This document shows positions 15,698 through 24,208 of a stretch of 64,000 nucleotides of DNA, in pieces. The notes beneath the pieces were generated by a model. That model ran no database searches and was not told where the DNA came from. It saw nothing but the letters and a program-made list of their open reading frames with translations. The position numbers were made by a program, and so were the translations under genes. The DNA is from an uncultured Oscillospiraceae bacterium (GTDB lineage Bacteria; Bacillota; Clostridia; Oscillospirales; Oscillospiraceae): positions 62,001 to 126,000 of the forward strand of contig CAKTOX010000001.1 of NCBI GenBank assembly GCA_934590355.1. Direction: 5' to 3'. Position 1 is the stretch's first letter, and the number at the start of each line of letters is the position of its first letter.

Positions 15698-17221
15698 TCA
15701 CCATCCTTCGTAATCGTCAAAGTCAACGAGGCTCGCGTCAAGCGGCTCCTCCTGCATGACCGCGGTCATGTAGTCGGAAAACTGTCTGCGCATTTCGTTT
15801 CTGCTTATAGTGCGGTGGTCAAACATATCGTTCTGCACCCAGACAAGGTGCTTGTTCTTCTCCTTGGCCTGATCGTTCACAACGCCGGAAAGGCCCATCG
15901 CGCCCTTGCAGGTTATGTCATCATACACGAGCACGATGTCGCAGTTAAATCTCTCCGCCTCGTCCCAAACCTCGAGCAGATGCTGGTATCCGCCCGTGAG
16001 GTGACGGCGCATGACTCCGCGCTCGTAGTTGTGCGCAACTCCCAAAAGCGCATCGTCAAGGTTATCCTCGGAGATGATGACGTTGCCGGAGAACATATCC
16101 ATTCCCGCAACGACGAGGACGCCCCAGCAGTTATATGCCCAGGTGTTAAAGTCGATGTAGTAGCAGCCCGGACCGCCCCAGGTTATCATGCGGTGGCGAG
16201 TTTTGTCGAAGCTGACGACCTTGTCGCGGTATGCCTTTTCCGCAATGCGCAGCGCCTTTTTCGCGGCCTTGTCGATGAAGGGCATCGTGCCGCCGGAGAA
16301 GGTGAAGTAAAACGCATGGAAAAGCGGGCAGATGACGTGTCCGTATGCCGAATACGGCGTTTTGGCGTACTCCCATGCCTCGAACTCGTTGCGCACCTCT
16401 TTGTTGTGCTGCTTGATGACGCTGAAAAACGCGCGCTCGTCGAATTTCTCGCCCGTCGTGTCCTCGATGAATTTTATCGTATCCTTCATCTGCGCAAGTG
16501 CGTATTTATCGGTAGACTCGTCCTCCCAGCGCATCGGGATACCCGCAACGGTCGTGGGTATCTTAACGCGGCGTTCTATGAGCTGGCTGTTCATGGTCGA
16601 GGAGTCGCAGGGCATATTATTCGTGATAAGGCAGGCGCCTATCTCGGGATAATCGTCGTTTATCGCAACGCCCGCGGCATTTGCGCTCAGGCGGCAGGAG
16701 TCGGCGGGAAGCCCGACGTTTTCCATGATGTCCATGTAAAACGGCGCGAGGTTCTGATCCATATAAGTGCCCAGAAGTCCCTGAAGCACCTCAAGCGGCA
16801 GTGTCTTGAGATTGGGAAAGCCCGCTGCTATCTCGGGGCACATGGTCTGCTCGAGCATGACGAATTTATCGGCGTACTTCGTGTCACCGAAGCGGCGGTC
16901 ACCCTTCATGCTGTCGGCTATCATGTTCGTCGTGCCGGTCATGATAGCGTGCATCTGAGTGTGGGAAACGCGCAGCGCGGGGCCGCGCATTCCGGCGGTG
17001 CACTTATCTATCATGTGCAGGGCACCGATATAGCCGCCGAACCAGCGGTACTCGAAAAGTCCCTTGACTATGCGAACGGGCGATTTGCCCGCGAATTTCA
17101 CGAGAATGCCGAGATTTATGACCCACTGGGTGTAATCATAGAAGGTGTCCTTCAGGCCGCGCCACTCGCGGTGCTTTGCGATGCCGCTGCCCTTGTAAAA
17201 GCGTTTTGCCTCGTTTGCCAT
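15698..17221 (-). CDS. 2-hydroxyacyl-CoA dehydratase-like protein, long subunit, pair 3
   Basis: About 507 residues, paralogous to the long subunits at 10606 and 13719, transcribed in the opposite direction. It has the same N-terminal extension (HREWRGLKDTFYDYTQW) and cysteines in LPADSCRLSANAAG, NNMPCDSST, YNCWGVL and DDITCKGAMG, and ends DDYEGW. The start is the ATG at 17221, overlapping the short subunit stop as TGATG, with GGGAGG upstream; a GTG at 17224 is also open. It is the most diverged of the three long subunits by eye. Confidence 0.84.
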   Translation of the reverse strand: MANEAKRFYKGSGIAKHREWRGLKDTFYDYTQWVINLGILVKFAGKSPVRIVKGLFEYRWFGGYIGALHMIDKCTAGMRGPALRVSHTQMHAIMTGTTNMIADSMKGDRRFGDTKYADKFVMLEQTMCPEIAAGFPNLKTLPLEVLQGLLGTYMDQNLAPFYMDIMENVGLPADSCRLSANAAGVAINDDYPEIGACLITNNMPCDSSTMNSQLIERRVKIPTTVAGIPMRWEDESTDKYALAQMKDTIKFIEDTTGEKFDERAFFSVIKQHNKEVRNEFEAWEYAKTPYSAYGHVICPLFHAFYFTFSGGTMPFIDKAAKKALRIAEKAYRDKVVSFDKTRHRMITWGGPGCYYIDFNTWAYNCWGVLVVAGMDMFSGNVIISEDNLDDALLGVAHNYERGVMRRHLTGGYQHLLEVWDEAERFNCDIVLVYDDITCKGAMGLSGVVNDQAKEKNKHLVWVQNDMFDHRTISRNEMRRQFSDYMTAVMQEEPLDASLVDFDDYEGW

Positions 17222-18417
17222 CACATTTTACCTCCCTGAAGCTTTTTGATCTCGATGCTCTCGACAAATGCCTGAAATCTCGTGCGAAGCTGTCCGGCGG
17301 AGGCCATGGTATATTCCTTCTCGACGCCTATGCAGGGTATGCCTTCGACCTCGTTCATGTCGTGCACGCCCATGACGCGCTCGTAGCTCCAGAATTCGCA
17401 GAACTTCATTTGCAGATACAAAATGCCGTCGGCATTGTAATCGCGCACGAGATCCTTGAGGCACTGTCTGCGCTGGAGCTGCTTTTCCTTGTTCATAAAG
17501 CGGGGGCACTGGCTCGTTGTGAGATAATGCCGCGCAACTGCCGTCAGAGCACTCTCGCCCTCGCGCAGCTCGATCTGCTCTCTGCCGGGAATGGAGCCGT
17601 AGCAGTAGCGGTCGGCGCAAACGTACGCTCCGCAGTCCTCAAGAAGCTTCGTGAACGCAGGATCGTCCACCTCGGAGCCGGTCACGACAAGGCGTGCGCG
17701 GTAGCCGGGCTTCGGGTCCGTCTTGCGCTTTTTGATCTCCTTGAGCGTTTCCTCGAGCTTTTCCTTTATGAGATACTGCGGGCAGCACTCGGAAACAAGC
17801 TGGATAACGTGGAATTCATAGCTCGTGACGGGCGGGTTGGGGAGCTTTCTCATGTCGCCTATTTCGCTCACTATGCGGCAGATCTCATTATGCTCTGCTA
17901 TCGCGGCGCGGATAGCCCCGTCGGAAACGTCGACGCCGTAGACTCTCTCCAGCGGCTCGAGTATGTACTTTTTAAGCTGTCCCTCATAGTGCTCAAACGC
18001 CGCCTTCGTGGTCACGAACGGCACGTCCATCATGCTCAGGAAAAAGTCGGGATTCTGCTCCTTAACGAGCCCCATGATGTCAAAGTACTCGTGCGCACGG
18101 TGCATCATCTGGCAGGTCTCGGACGAGAACATCGCAGACAGGAAGTTGTAACCCCCCTCCATGCTGCGCTCAAGCACGCTGCGGGTAAACGGGCAGGTCT
18201 TGTTTGTCATGTAATAAGTGCCGATGTCGGTATTGCTCGTGCCGGGTGCGCGCAGTCTCACCGAGAAGCAGCCGCCGAGATTGAGCAGCACCTCAGGAAC
18301 GAAATAGCAGGTGTAGCCCAGCGCCCTTTTCCCCTCAGACGCCGCCTGCTTGACAAGCTCGTTATTCGCATCCTGAAGCAGGTCTTCAAAATAAATCAGA
18401 TGCTTTAAGTCTTTCAT
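17221..18417 (-). CDS. 2-hydroxyacyl-CoA dehydratase-like protein, short subunit, pair 3
   Basis: 398-residue paralogue of the short subunits at 9399 and 12526. It begins MKDLKHLIYFEDLLQDANNE and keeps Cys37 (GYTCYFVPEVLLNLGG), Cys75 (NKTCPFTRSVLE), VVTGSEVDDPAFTKLLED, ADRYCYGSIPGR and DGILYLQMKFCEFW. GGAGGAGGAG precedes the ATG. It is the first gene of a minus-strand operon divergent from the GntR regulator, whose palindromes lie between the two. Confidence 0.85.
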   Translation of the reverse strand: MKDLKHLIYFEDLLQDANNELVKQAASEGKRALGYTCYFVPEVLLNLGGCFSVRLRAPGTSNTDIGTYYMTNKTCPFTRSVLERSMEGGYNFLSAMFSSETCQMMHRAHEYFDIMGLVKEQNPDFFLSMMDVPFVTTKAAFEHYEGQLKKYILEPLERVYGVDVSDGAIRAAIAEHNEICRIVSEIGDMRKLPNPPVTSYEFHVIQLVSECCPQYLIKEKLEETLKEIKKRKTDPKPGYRARLVVTGSEVDDPAFTKLLEDCGAYVCADRYCYGSIPGREQIELREGESALTAVARHYLTTSQCPRFMNKEKQLQRRQCLKDLVRDYNADGILYLQMKFCEFWSYERVMGVHDMNEVEGIPCIGVEKEYTMASAGQLRTRFQAFVESIEIKKLQGGKM

Positions 18418-18475
18418 AATCTCCTCCTCCGCATTTTCACGCAGATCGCCGCGAACTTGCTTCGCGCTTCAAACC

Positions 18476-18523
18476 CGTGAATAATCACGAGAAAATATTA
18501 TCACATCGGTATTTTTGTGTCAA
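18476..18523 (-). promoter_or_regulatory. Promoter of dehydratase operon 3 with a palindrome at the start site
   Basis: TTGACA (18523-18518), 17-base spacer, TAATAT (18500-18495) on the minus strand. CGTGA-ATAA-TCACG (18476-18489) is a palindrome at the expected start site, and a related GTGATT..AATCAC repeat lies at 18575-18590. These are candidate GntR sites. Confidence 0.75.
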
Positions 18524-18532
18524 TTATTATTC

Positions 18533-18590
18533 TTGACATTATGATCGAATTCGGTCATAATATTTCCTGTGATCGTGATTAATCAATCAC
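18533..18590 (+). promoter_or_regulatory. gntR promoter with a 24-bp palindrome between -35 and -10
   Basis: TTGACA (18533-18538), 17-base spacer, CATAAT (18556-18561). The palindrome built on ATTATGA and TCATAAT (18538-18561) fills the spacer with only one mismatched pair. A further repeat GTGATT-AATC-AATCAC lies at 18575-18590. The position predicts steric autorepression. Confidence 0.78.
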
Positions 18591-18615
18591 AAGATTTGAA
18601 CGGAGCGGCGCAGCC

Positions 18616-19329
18616 ATGGAATTTGAAAAAATAAGCATCCCCTCTCCGAAGGAATGCTTTTTCGAGAACGTAAAATCGAAGATACTGACGGGCGAGCTCG
18701 CCCCCGGGCAGAAGCTGCCGTCCGAACGTGAGCTGGCCGAGCGCACGGGGATAAACCAATCGGCTATTCACCTCGCGATAAAAGACCTTGAGCGCACGGG
18801 CTTTCTGGACATCGTCCCCCGCCACGGAACGTATATCGCCGATTACGTTTCCAGCGGCAACTACGAGACGCTGCACGAAATCCTCAAATCCGGCAGCCGG
18901 CACATGACGGAGCAGCGCGTGATCTCGCTCGTGGAGACGCGAAACGCCATAGAGGGCGGGGCGCTCATCCGCCTTGCAAGCGAGCACACGCCCGAGGACC
19001 TTAAGGCGCTTGAGGAGCACATCGCGCTTTTCCGAAGCGCGCGCGGCAAGGGCTTGGGCGCGGACGAGCTCGGAAAAATGACCAAGGACTTTCACTATCT
19101 CATCTGCAAGCTCAGCCGAAACGAGGTGTTTATACTGCTTATGAACTCCTTTGCCGAAATTTCGCAGGGGCTTTGGCGGCACTGCGCGGGGCATTGGGGG
19201 CTTGAGGGGCTCATTGAGCAAAGCGAGCATATCCTCTTGCTCATCAAGCAGGGGCGCGGGCTCGACGCGCAGGTCTATATAACCGAAAAATTCAACGAAT
19301 ACGTCCGCGACTGCGGCATAAAAATATGA
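18616..19329 (+). CDS. GntR family (FadR/FCD type) transcriptional regulator
   Basis: 237-residue regulator. The winged helix lies at residues 12-78 with LAPGQKLPSERELAERTGI, then LERTGFLDIVPRHGTYI. The C-terminal part is an all-helical FCD domain (VETRNAIEGGALIRLASEHT, DFHYLICKLSRNEVF), whose members often bind organic acids through a metal. GGAG lies about eleven bases before the ATG. It is divergent from dehydratase operon 3, and the shared intergenic palindromes suggest it controls that operon and itself. Confidence 0.9.
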   Translation: MEFEKISIPSPKECFFENVKSKILTGELAPGQKLPSERELAERTGINQSAIHLAIKDLERTGFLDIVPRHGTYIADYVSSGNYETLHEILKSGSRHMTEQRVISLVETRNAIEGGALIRLASEHTPEDLKALEEHIALFRSARGKGLGADELGKMTKDFHYLICKLSRNEVFILLMNSFAEISQGLWRHCAGHWGLEGLIEQSEHILLLIKQGRGLDAQVYITEKFNEYVRDCGIKI

Positions 19330-19358
19330 AAACCGGTGTCAATGACACCGGTTTTTTC
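19329..19358. terminator. Bidirectional terminator between gntR and flavin reductase gene
   Basis: AAAACCGGTGTC-AAT-GACACCGGTTTT, a 12-pair stem overlapping the gntR stop region, with T-rich ends on both strands. Confidence 0.9.
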
Positions 19359-19362
19359 ATCA

Positions 19363-19899
19363 TCAGCGCTTGTCGATGCACTCGATTATTTCACCCACAA
19401 AGACGAGATGGGGCTGCCAGCCGCCCTTAAAGTCGGGATAGACCCGCGGCATGGAGGCATAATACTCCTGAATTTCCGGCGCAAGATCCTCGCGCGAAAA
19501 CTGATGCTGATACAGCTTCTTGCAAACGAAGGTGAGGCTCGCCTCCTCGTAGCTTATGCCCTTGCCGACCGTGACGGGAGTTAGCCCCGCGGCAGCGGCC
19601 TTGTCCTCAAATCTGCCCGTGTGAGTGCCGATATATGCAACGGCCTTGCGATACTGCTCAGGGTAAAAGCTCACCGTGAAGCACTCGCTTTTCGTGAGAA
19701 ATTCGCTGGTGTATCTTGCCGGGTGCACGTAAACGGTCACCGTTGAGCAGCGCTTACCGTCGCGGCTCCATATAGTGCCGAGGCTGCCCCAGCTTACCGT
19801 GCAGCTGTTAAAATCGTCGGGCTCGCCCGCGGTCACGATCGCCCACTGCTTGTCAAACATCTCAAAAACCTTGTAGTCTTTTTCCTTGTAGCTATCCAT
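19363..19899 (-). CDS. Flavin reductase-like domain protein
   Basis: About 178-residue FMN-binding split-barrel protein of the flavin reductase/flavoredoxin type, probably a cytosolic FMN-dependent reductase or electron carrier. Visible marks are the N-terminal WAIVTAGEPDDFNSCTVSWGSLGTIW, the central TVTVYVHPARYTSEFL and ECFTVSFY strands, and the end PHLVFVGEIIECI. The frame could start at a GTG at 19911; the ATG at 19899 was chosen because AGGTGG lies nine bases upstream. It stands alone with a shared terminator and could serve redox needs of the neighbouring block, but that is not shown. Confidence 0.83.
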   Translation of the reverse strand: MDSYKEKDYKVFEMFDKQWAIVTAGEPDDFNSCTVSWGSLGTIWSRDGKRCSTVTVYVHPARYTSEFLTKSECFTVSFYPEQYRKAVAYIGTHTGRFEDKAAAAGLTPVTVGKGISYEEASLTFVCKKLYQHQFSREDLAPEIQEYYASMPRVYPDFKGGWQPHLVFVGEIIECIDKR

Positions 19900-19942
19900 A
19901 ATACTATCCACCTGAAATTTTAATTTGCCGTGCGATCTTTAT

Positions 19943-21403
19943 TTAGCCCGGCGCCCGAGCCTTCGGCTTCAGAAGAAGCGTGGACGCCATAAGCACGACG
20001 AACGGATTAACGACGTATCTGTAACGCGGCTGCACCTCAATGAGAAGGTACACAACAAAAAACACGCACACTATCGTTGTCATTAAACGCAGCGCAAAGC
20101 AGAATTCACGCTTGCGGCATACGAGCATTTTGACAACACCGGCCGCGGAAAGAAGGTACAGGCACAGCCTGTATGCACGCTCATAGAGATAAAAGCGCTT
20201 TGAAAACGTTTCAACATCAATTTCCATAACCTCGCCGGAGCTGCCCGTAAACACAAAATACAGCGGCTCGGCCGAATTCCAAAATGCCTCGATCTTGTTC
20301 AAGACGAGCGCGGGAATGCTCATGCCCTCGGCATAAGACTGCTTTATGGCGTTTATCGTTTCCTGCCAGCGCTGAGCGTTGTCGGTTATTGATAAAATGA
20401 AGCCGTTTCGACCTGTGTATGTTCCGCCTATCATGAAATCCAGTCCGACGACAAACTTCCACTGAGGAGCGTTATTGCCTATTCCGTAGGGAGCGATGCC
20501 GCACAAGGCAAATATCTTACCGACCGCATACTGTAAAGTAAAATACACAAGCGTGAGCAGCGCAACGGGCAAAATCGCTTTAAACTCCCTGCGGCAGCAG
20601 CGATAGATCATCACGCAGAAAATGATTGAAAGAATAATAACGACAGCCTCGGCGCGCATGAGATTTCCGACGGCGAGAAAAGCGCCTGCGGCAGCGGCCG
20701 AAACATAGCGGCTCTTTTTCCCTGCGTCCAAATATCTCAGATACACGTATAGGCCCAACAGCATGAAAAACAGCGATATGTGCTGATTGGTGAGAACCGG
20801 CGTAAGTATAAACGCTGCCGGGCACAGAGCATATATAAATCCCGTGAGCACCGCCTTGTCCTGCCCGAGATACAAAGAGGAGATCATGTAAACGAGCCAT
20901 ATGCAGCCGGCGGCAAAGAAGATGTTCATTATCTGCAGCGCCCGCAGCGAATTGCATACAGACAGCACGAGCGCCTCATACATCACAAACGGGATCTGAT
21001 ACGCCCAGTTTCGGTAATACTGCGTCTCCAGCCATGAAAAATCACCGTTCAGAGCCGAGAGCGCACTGCTGTACATAAGTCCGAAGTCGCTGACGGGCTG
21101 TGAATCAACAGACACCACGGCGAGCACCTGGGACAGCACGGCAAAAACGAGCAGCAGCGCAGGAGCCATAATTGCGCTGCGCTTGCCGGCAAATTTTGCC
21201 GCGGCGAAAATCGCGGCGAGCGCCGCAATGAGCAGCAAGGCAAACGGCGCGGCGTGCAGCAGAGCACGCTTTTCCGGTGTCGTCCGGAGTATGAGCGCAA
21301 AGGCCGCAAGCGCGAATAAAAGCTATATTATCCAGACAAAGTCCGAGAATTTGAAGAAAAACGATGGCTTTTCATTTGAAGTTAGGTTCAAATTATCATT
21401 CAT
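19943..21403 (-). pseudogene. Polytopic membrane glycosyltransferase-like gene with in-frame TAG
   Basis: A long hydrophobic protein with about ten membrane helices, resembling GT39/ArnT-type lipid-linked sugar transferases: an early S-D-F-G motif in the loop after helix 1, then repeated helices and RYRYVVNPF near the end. The frame opens at ATG 21403 (MNDNLNLTSNEKPSFFFKF), meets TAG at 21325-21323 (codon 27, in the first helix), then stays open to 19943. Between the TAG and a TTG at 21238 there is no ATG or GTG in frame, and the intervening residues LLFALAAFALIL read as normal helix. This suggests a recent nonsense change or sequence error; a shortened protein from TTG is the alternative. 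The upstream ATG has only a weak ribosome site. Confidence 0.62.
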
Positions 21404-21419
21404 AAATCACAATAAAGTT

Positions 21420-21452
21420 ATATTGCCTCATGAAAAAGATCAGAGGCAATAT
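21420..21452 (-). terminator. Hairpin after the dnaX-ybaB transcript
   Basis: Perfect ten-pair stem ATATTGCCTC / GAGGCAATAT about 20 bases after the ybaB stop. The T-run is poor, so it may also be a processing or stability hairpin. Confidence 0.5.
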
Positions 21453-21471
21453 TCTTGTCGTAATATTTATA

Positions 21472-21798
21472 TCAGAACGGGAAGCCCATGGGGGTGAGCT
21501 TGCTCATTGCCTGATTGGTCGCATCCTCGCTGCGGGCAATGGCTTCGTTGACCGCGGCAACGATAAGATCCTGAAGCATCTCAACATCGTCGGGATCGAC
21601 CGCAGAGGGGTCTATCTCTATGCTCTTGAGTGCGCGTGTGCCGATCATGGTGGCCTTGACTGCACCGCCGCCGACGGTGGACACGAACTCCTTGCTCTCA
21701 AGCTCCTGCTGCATCTTCATGAACTCTTCCTGCATCTTCTGAGCCTGCTTCATCATATTTCCGCCGGGCATACCGCCGCGAAATCCGCCTTTTGCCAT
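21472..21798 (-). CDS. ybaB: YbaB/EbfC family nucleoid-associated protein
   Basis: 108-residue small DNA-binding protein forming tweezer-like dimers. The glycine and methionine-rich N-terminus (GGFRGGMPGGNMMKQAQKMQ) is followed by the helix MQEEFMKMQQELESKEF, then VGGGAVKATMIG and the family segment IDPSAVDPDDVEMLQDLI. AAGGAGG precedes the ATG at 21798. As in many Firmicutes it follows dnaX, but recR, the usual third gene, is not next. Confidence 0.95.
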   Translation of the reverse strand: MAKGGFRGGMPGGNMMKQAQKMQEEFMKMQQELESKEFVSTVGGGAVKATMIGTRALKSIEIDPSAVDPDDVEMLQDLIVAAVNEAIARSEDATNQAMSKLTPMGFPF

Positions 21799-21817
21799 AG
21801 TATTTTCCTCCTTAATA

Positions 21818-23539
21818 TTATACGAAACGGGTTTCCTTGAATTTTCTGAGCTCCTCGATGTCGCGCTTGGGTCTGCCGTCACCGTCGCTGAGCTCCCTGA
21901 TGGTTATTTTAAGACTGCGTCCCGTCACGGCGTTTGCCGCCTCGCGCAGCCGCATGAGAACGTTCTGATTGTTGAGCGTGTTGAACGGGAAGCCCGGCAT
22001 CGCCTCGAGCGTGATTGCATCGAAGCTTACCGTGCCGCGAGCCTGAACGGGATTGGTCAGTATCGCAATGACGCTGAACGGGAGGCTCTCCTCCGCCTTT
22101 TCCACAACAGCATCCCAGAGCTTAACGGGATCCGTCGGGGCATTTTCTGCGCTCGGCGGAGCGTCGGGATTAAGGCTCACGGGGCTTGCCTTGTCCGGCA
22201 GATCGTCCTCGGGCTGATACTCGGCAAACTGCGCGGGATCAATGTCGTCCTCCGGCTCGGGGGTAAAGTCCCTGCGCGCCGGCGGCTCCTCGTCAAAGGG
22301 CATTTCGTCGAGGGTGGAGTGAAATTCCTCCTCATCCTCGTCGTCATCATCCTGCACATTTTCCGGCTCCCGCACCGCCTGCGCCGTCATTTTCGGCGCG
22401 CGCTTAAAATCCTCCTCAAGACGCGACACTCTCGCGCGCAGTGCACCCATGTCCTCCGTCAGACGCTCGTCGCACAGAGATATTATGCACAGCTCCGCCG
22501 TGAGCTTTGCGCTTTTCGAGTCACGAATTTTAAGAATATAGTCCGAGACCGTATTTATATAGTTAACAAGCTCCGCCTTCGTGAGCTTTTTGCAGAACGC
22601 CGCAAGCACGTCCGTGCTGAAGCGCCCCGAAATGAGGCTCGCGCCGGACTTGGGCGCAACAGACATCATAAGGCAGTCGCGCAGGAGCGTGTTGAGCTCA
22701 TACAGCATCGTCGCGGGGTCTTTTCCGTCGTTCCAAAGCTGCGAAAACAGCTTCAGTGCATCCTCCGTGCCGTGCTTTACCGCATAGTCGAGAAGCTGCG
22801 CCGTGCGGCGGTTTCCCGTAAGCCCCATTGCCGCATACACCGCGTCCGTGGTGATATCCTGCACGCCCGAGCACTGGTCAAGCAGCGAAAGCGCGTCGCG
22901 CATTCCGCCCTCGGCAAGGCCGGCAATGAGCATCGCCGCATCGTGGGCAAGATTGAAATGCTCGCACTCGGCAACGTGCTCAAGATGCGCCGCGATGACC
23001 GGCGGGTCAAGGCGCTTGAAGCTGTGCCGCTGGCAGCGCGAAAGTATCGTTGCGGGGACCTTGTTGAGCTCCGTCGTCGCAAGAATGAACACAAGGTGCT
23101 CCGGCGGCTCCTCAAGAATTTTCAGCAGAGCGTTAAATGCGGAGGTCGAGAGCATATGCACCTCGTCGATGATATACACGCGCTTTTTGACCGAAACGGG
23201 GGCAAATATCGCCTCCTCGCGGAGCTGGCGGACGTTGTCAACGCCGTTATTGGACGCAGCGTCAATTTCAACGATGTCCATAATGCTGCCGTCCTCGATG
23301 CCGAGGCAGGCGGGACATTTGCCGCAGGGGTTGCCGTTTTCCGGGTGCTCGCAGTTGAGCGCCTTGGCAAGTATCTTCGCGCAGGTCGTTTTGCCCGTGC
23401 CGCGCGTGCCGATGAAAAGATAGGCGTGCGAGGTGCGGCCGGTCGATATTTGGTTTTTGAGCGTTTCGGTTATATGCTGCTGGCCGACGACCTCATCAAA
23501 TGTCTTGGGCCGCCATTTGCGGTATAGAGCCTGGTACAT
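21818..23539 (-). CDS. dnaX: DNA polymerase III subunit gamma/tau
   Basis: 573-residue clamp loader ATPase. N-terminal MYQALYRKWRPKTFDEVVGQ, Walker A GTRGTGKTTCAK, the four-cysteine zinc module (CEHPENGNPCGKCPAC), Walker B YIIDEVHMLS and sensor LATTELNKVPATILSRCQ are all present. From about residue 380 there is a low-complexity acidic linker (DDDDEDEEEFHS) and then a C-terminal tau-like domain. The SRP RNA gene lies immediately upstream on the same strand and ybaB immediately downstream, as in Bacillus. Confidence 0.97.
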   Translation of the reverse strand: MYQALYRKWRPKTFDEVVGQQHITETLKNQISTGRTSHAYLFIGTRGTGKTTCAKILAKALNCEHPENGNPCGKCPACLGIEDGSIMDIVEIDAASNNGVDNVRQLREEAIFAPVSVKKRVYIIDEVHMLSTSAFNALLKILEEPPEHLVFILATTELNKVPATILSRCQRHSFKRLDPPVIAAHLEHVAECEHFNLAHDAAMLIAGLAEGGMRDALSLLDQCSGVQDITTDAVYAAMGLTGNRRTAQLLDYAVKHGTEDALKLFSQLWNDGKDPATMLYELNTLLRDCLMMSVAPKSGASLISGRFSTDVLAAFCKKLTKAELVNYINTVSDYILKIRDSKSAKLTAELCIISLCDERLTEDMGALRARVSRLEEDFKRAPKMTAQAVREPENVQDDDDEDEEEFHSTLDEMPFDEEPPARRDFTPEPEDDIDPAQFAEYQPEDDLPDKASPVSLNPDAPPSAENAPTDPVKLWDAVVEKAEESLPFSVIAILTNPVQARGTVSFDAITLEAMPGFPFNTLNNQNVLMRLREAANAVTGRSLKITIRELSDGDGRPKRDIEELRKFKETRFV

Positions 23540-23575
23540 AAATTCATCTCAATTCCCGACTGCGGATAGACTTAT

Positions 23576-23873
23576 GCGGCCTTTGACAAGACTGCACACC
23601 CAACTTCGAATAATGCCATATGCCCGCCCCACCGGCAGCCGGCTCAGAGCCGGCACCCTCGCGGCACACGAAAAGCACCGCTTAATGCTGCTCGGTTCCC
23701 CGCCTGACATGGTTCACGGGTTTCCGTTGCGCGAGACCGGCTCGTCAACGCTGCTTACCGGAGTCAGACGACACATGACAGATCCTATGTTGGGAATTCA
23801 TTCCTGCTGTAGCGGATTGCAGGTTACAGGGCACCGCTGGCTCCCCAACTAGTGCAGCCTTGTCAAAAGCCGC
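23576..23873 (-). ncRNA. ffs: Signal recognition particle RNA, large bacterial type
   Basis: About 298 bases on the minus strand. The ends pair extensively (GCGGCTTTTGACAAGGCTGC at the 5' end with its partner GCAGTCTTGTCAAAGGCCGC at the 3' end). The Alu domain is seen in GTTGGGGAGCC with CCTGTAACCTGCAATCCGC, and the S-domain hairpin in ACCATGTCAGGC, a GGAA tetraloop and GAGCAGCATTAAG, the Ffh-binding site. Presence of an Alu domain is typical of Firmicutes SRP RNA. The exact ends are inferred from the terminal pairing and from a promoter placed seven bases upstream. Confidence 0.93.
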
Positions 23874-23879
23874 GGAAAT

Positions 23880-23908
23880 ATTATAACTCAAATCGGAGAT
23901 ATAATCAA
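23880..23908 (-). promoter_or_regulatory. Promoter of SRP RNA
   Basis: TTGATT (23908-23903), 17-base spacer, TATAAT (23885-23880) on the minus strand; start predicted at 23873. Confidence 0.85.
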
Positions 23909-23919
23909 TAAATATTTTC

Positions 23920-23947
23920 TTTACTTTTCTGAAAAGTGTGTTATAAT
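23920..23947 (+). promoter_or_regulatory. Promoter of tRNA-Ala
   Basis: TTTACT (23920-23925), 16-base spacer, TATAAT (23942-23947), 19 bases before the tRNA. It is divergent from the SRP RNA promoter. Confidence 0.75.
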
Positions 23948-23966
23948 ACTAAAGCTGATAGCACTT

Positions 23967-24042
23967 GGGCCCGTAGCGCAGCTGGGAGCGCGTTCGGTTC
24001 GCATCCGAGAGGTCGAGGGTTCGAATCCCTTCGGGTCCACCA
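23967..24042 (+). tRNA. tRNA-Ala (anticodon CGC)
   Basis: 76 bases with encoded CCA. The acceptor GGGCCCG / CGGGTCC contains the G3-U70 pair that identifies alanine tRNAs. The anticodon loop TTCGCAT reads CGC. The T-arm is AGGGTTCGAATCCCT. Confidence 0.96.
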
Positions 24043-24046
24043 TAGT

Positions 24047-24085
24047 AAGCACGGTAATTTTGATAGAATTGCCGTGCTTTTTCTT
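24047..24085 (+). terminator. Terminator after tRNA-Ala
   Basis: AGCACGGTAATT and AATTGCCGTGCT form a long stem followed by TTTTCTTTT. Confidence 0.85.
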
Positions 24086-24208
24086 TTGCAGAAATATTGA
24101 ATTCATTTCCCCTCCTCCGCGGCAAAGTCCTGATTATTGTACACCAAGCATGATAGAATAGCTTTGTAAAGCATATTAAGCCATCGCGGTTTTGGAAAGG
24201 AGACGGAG

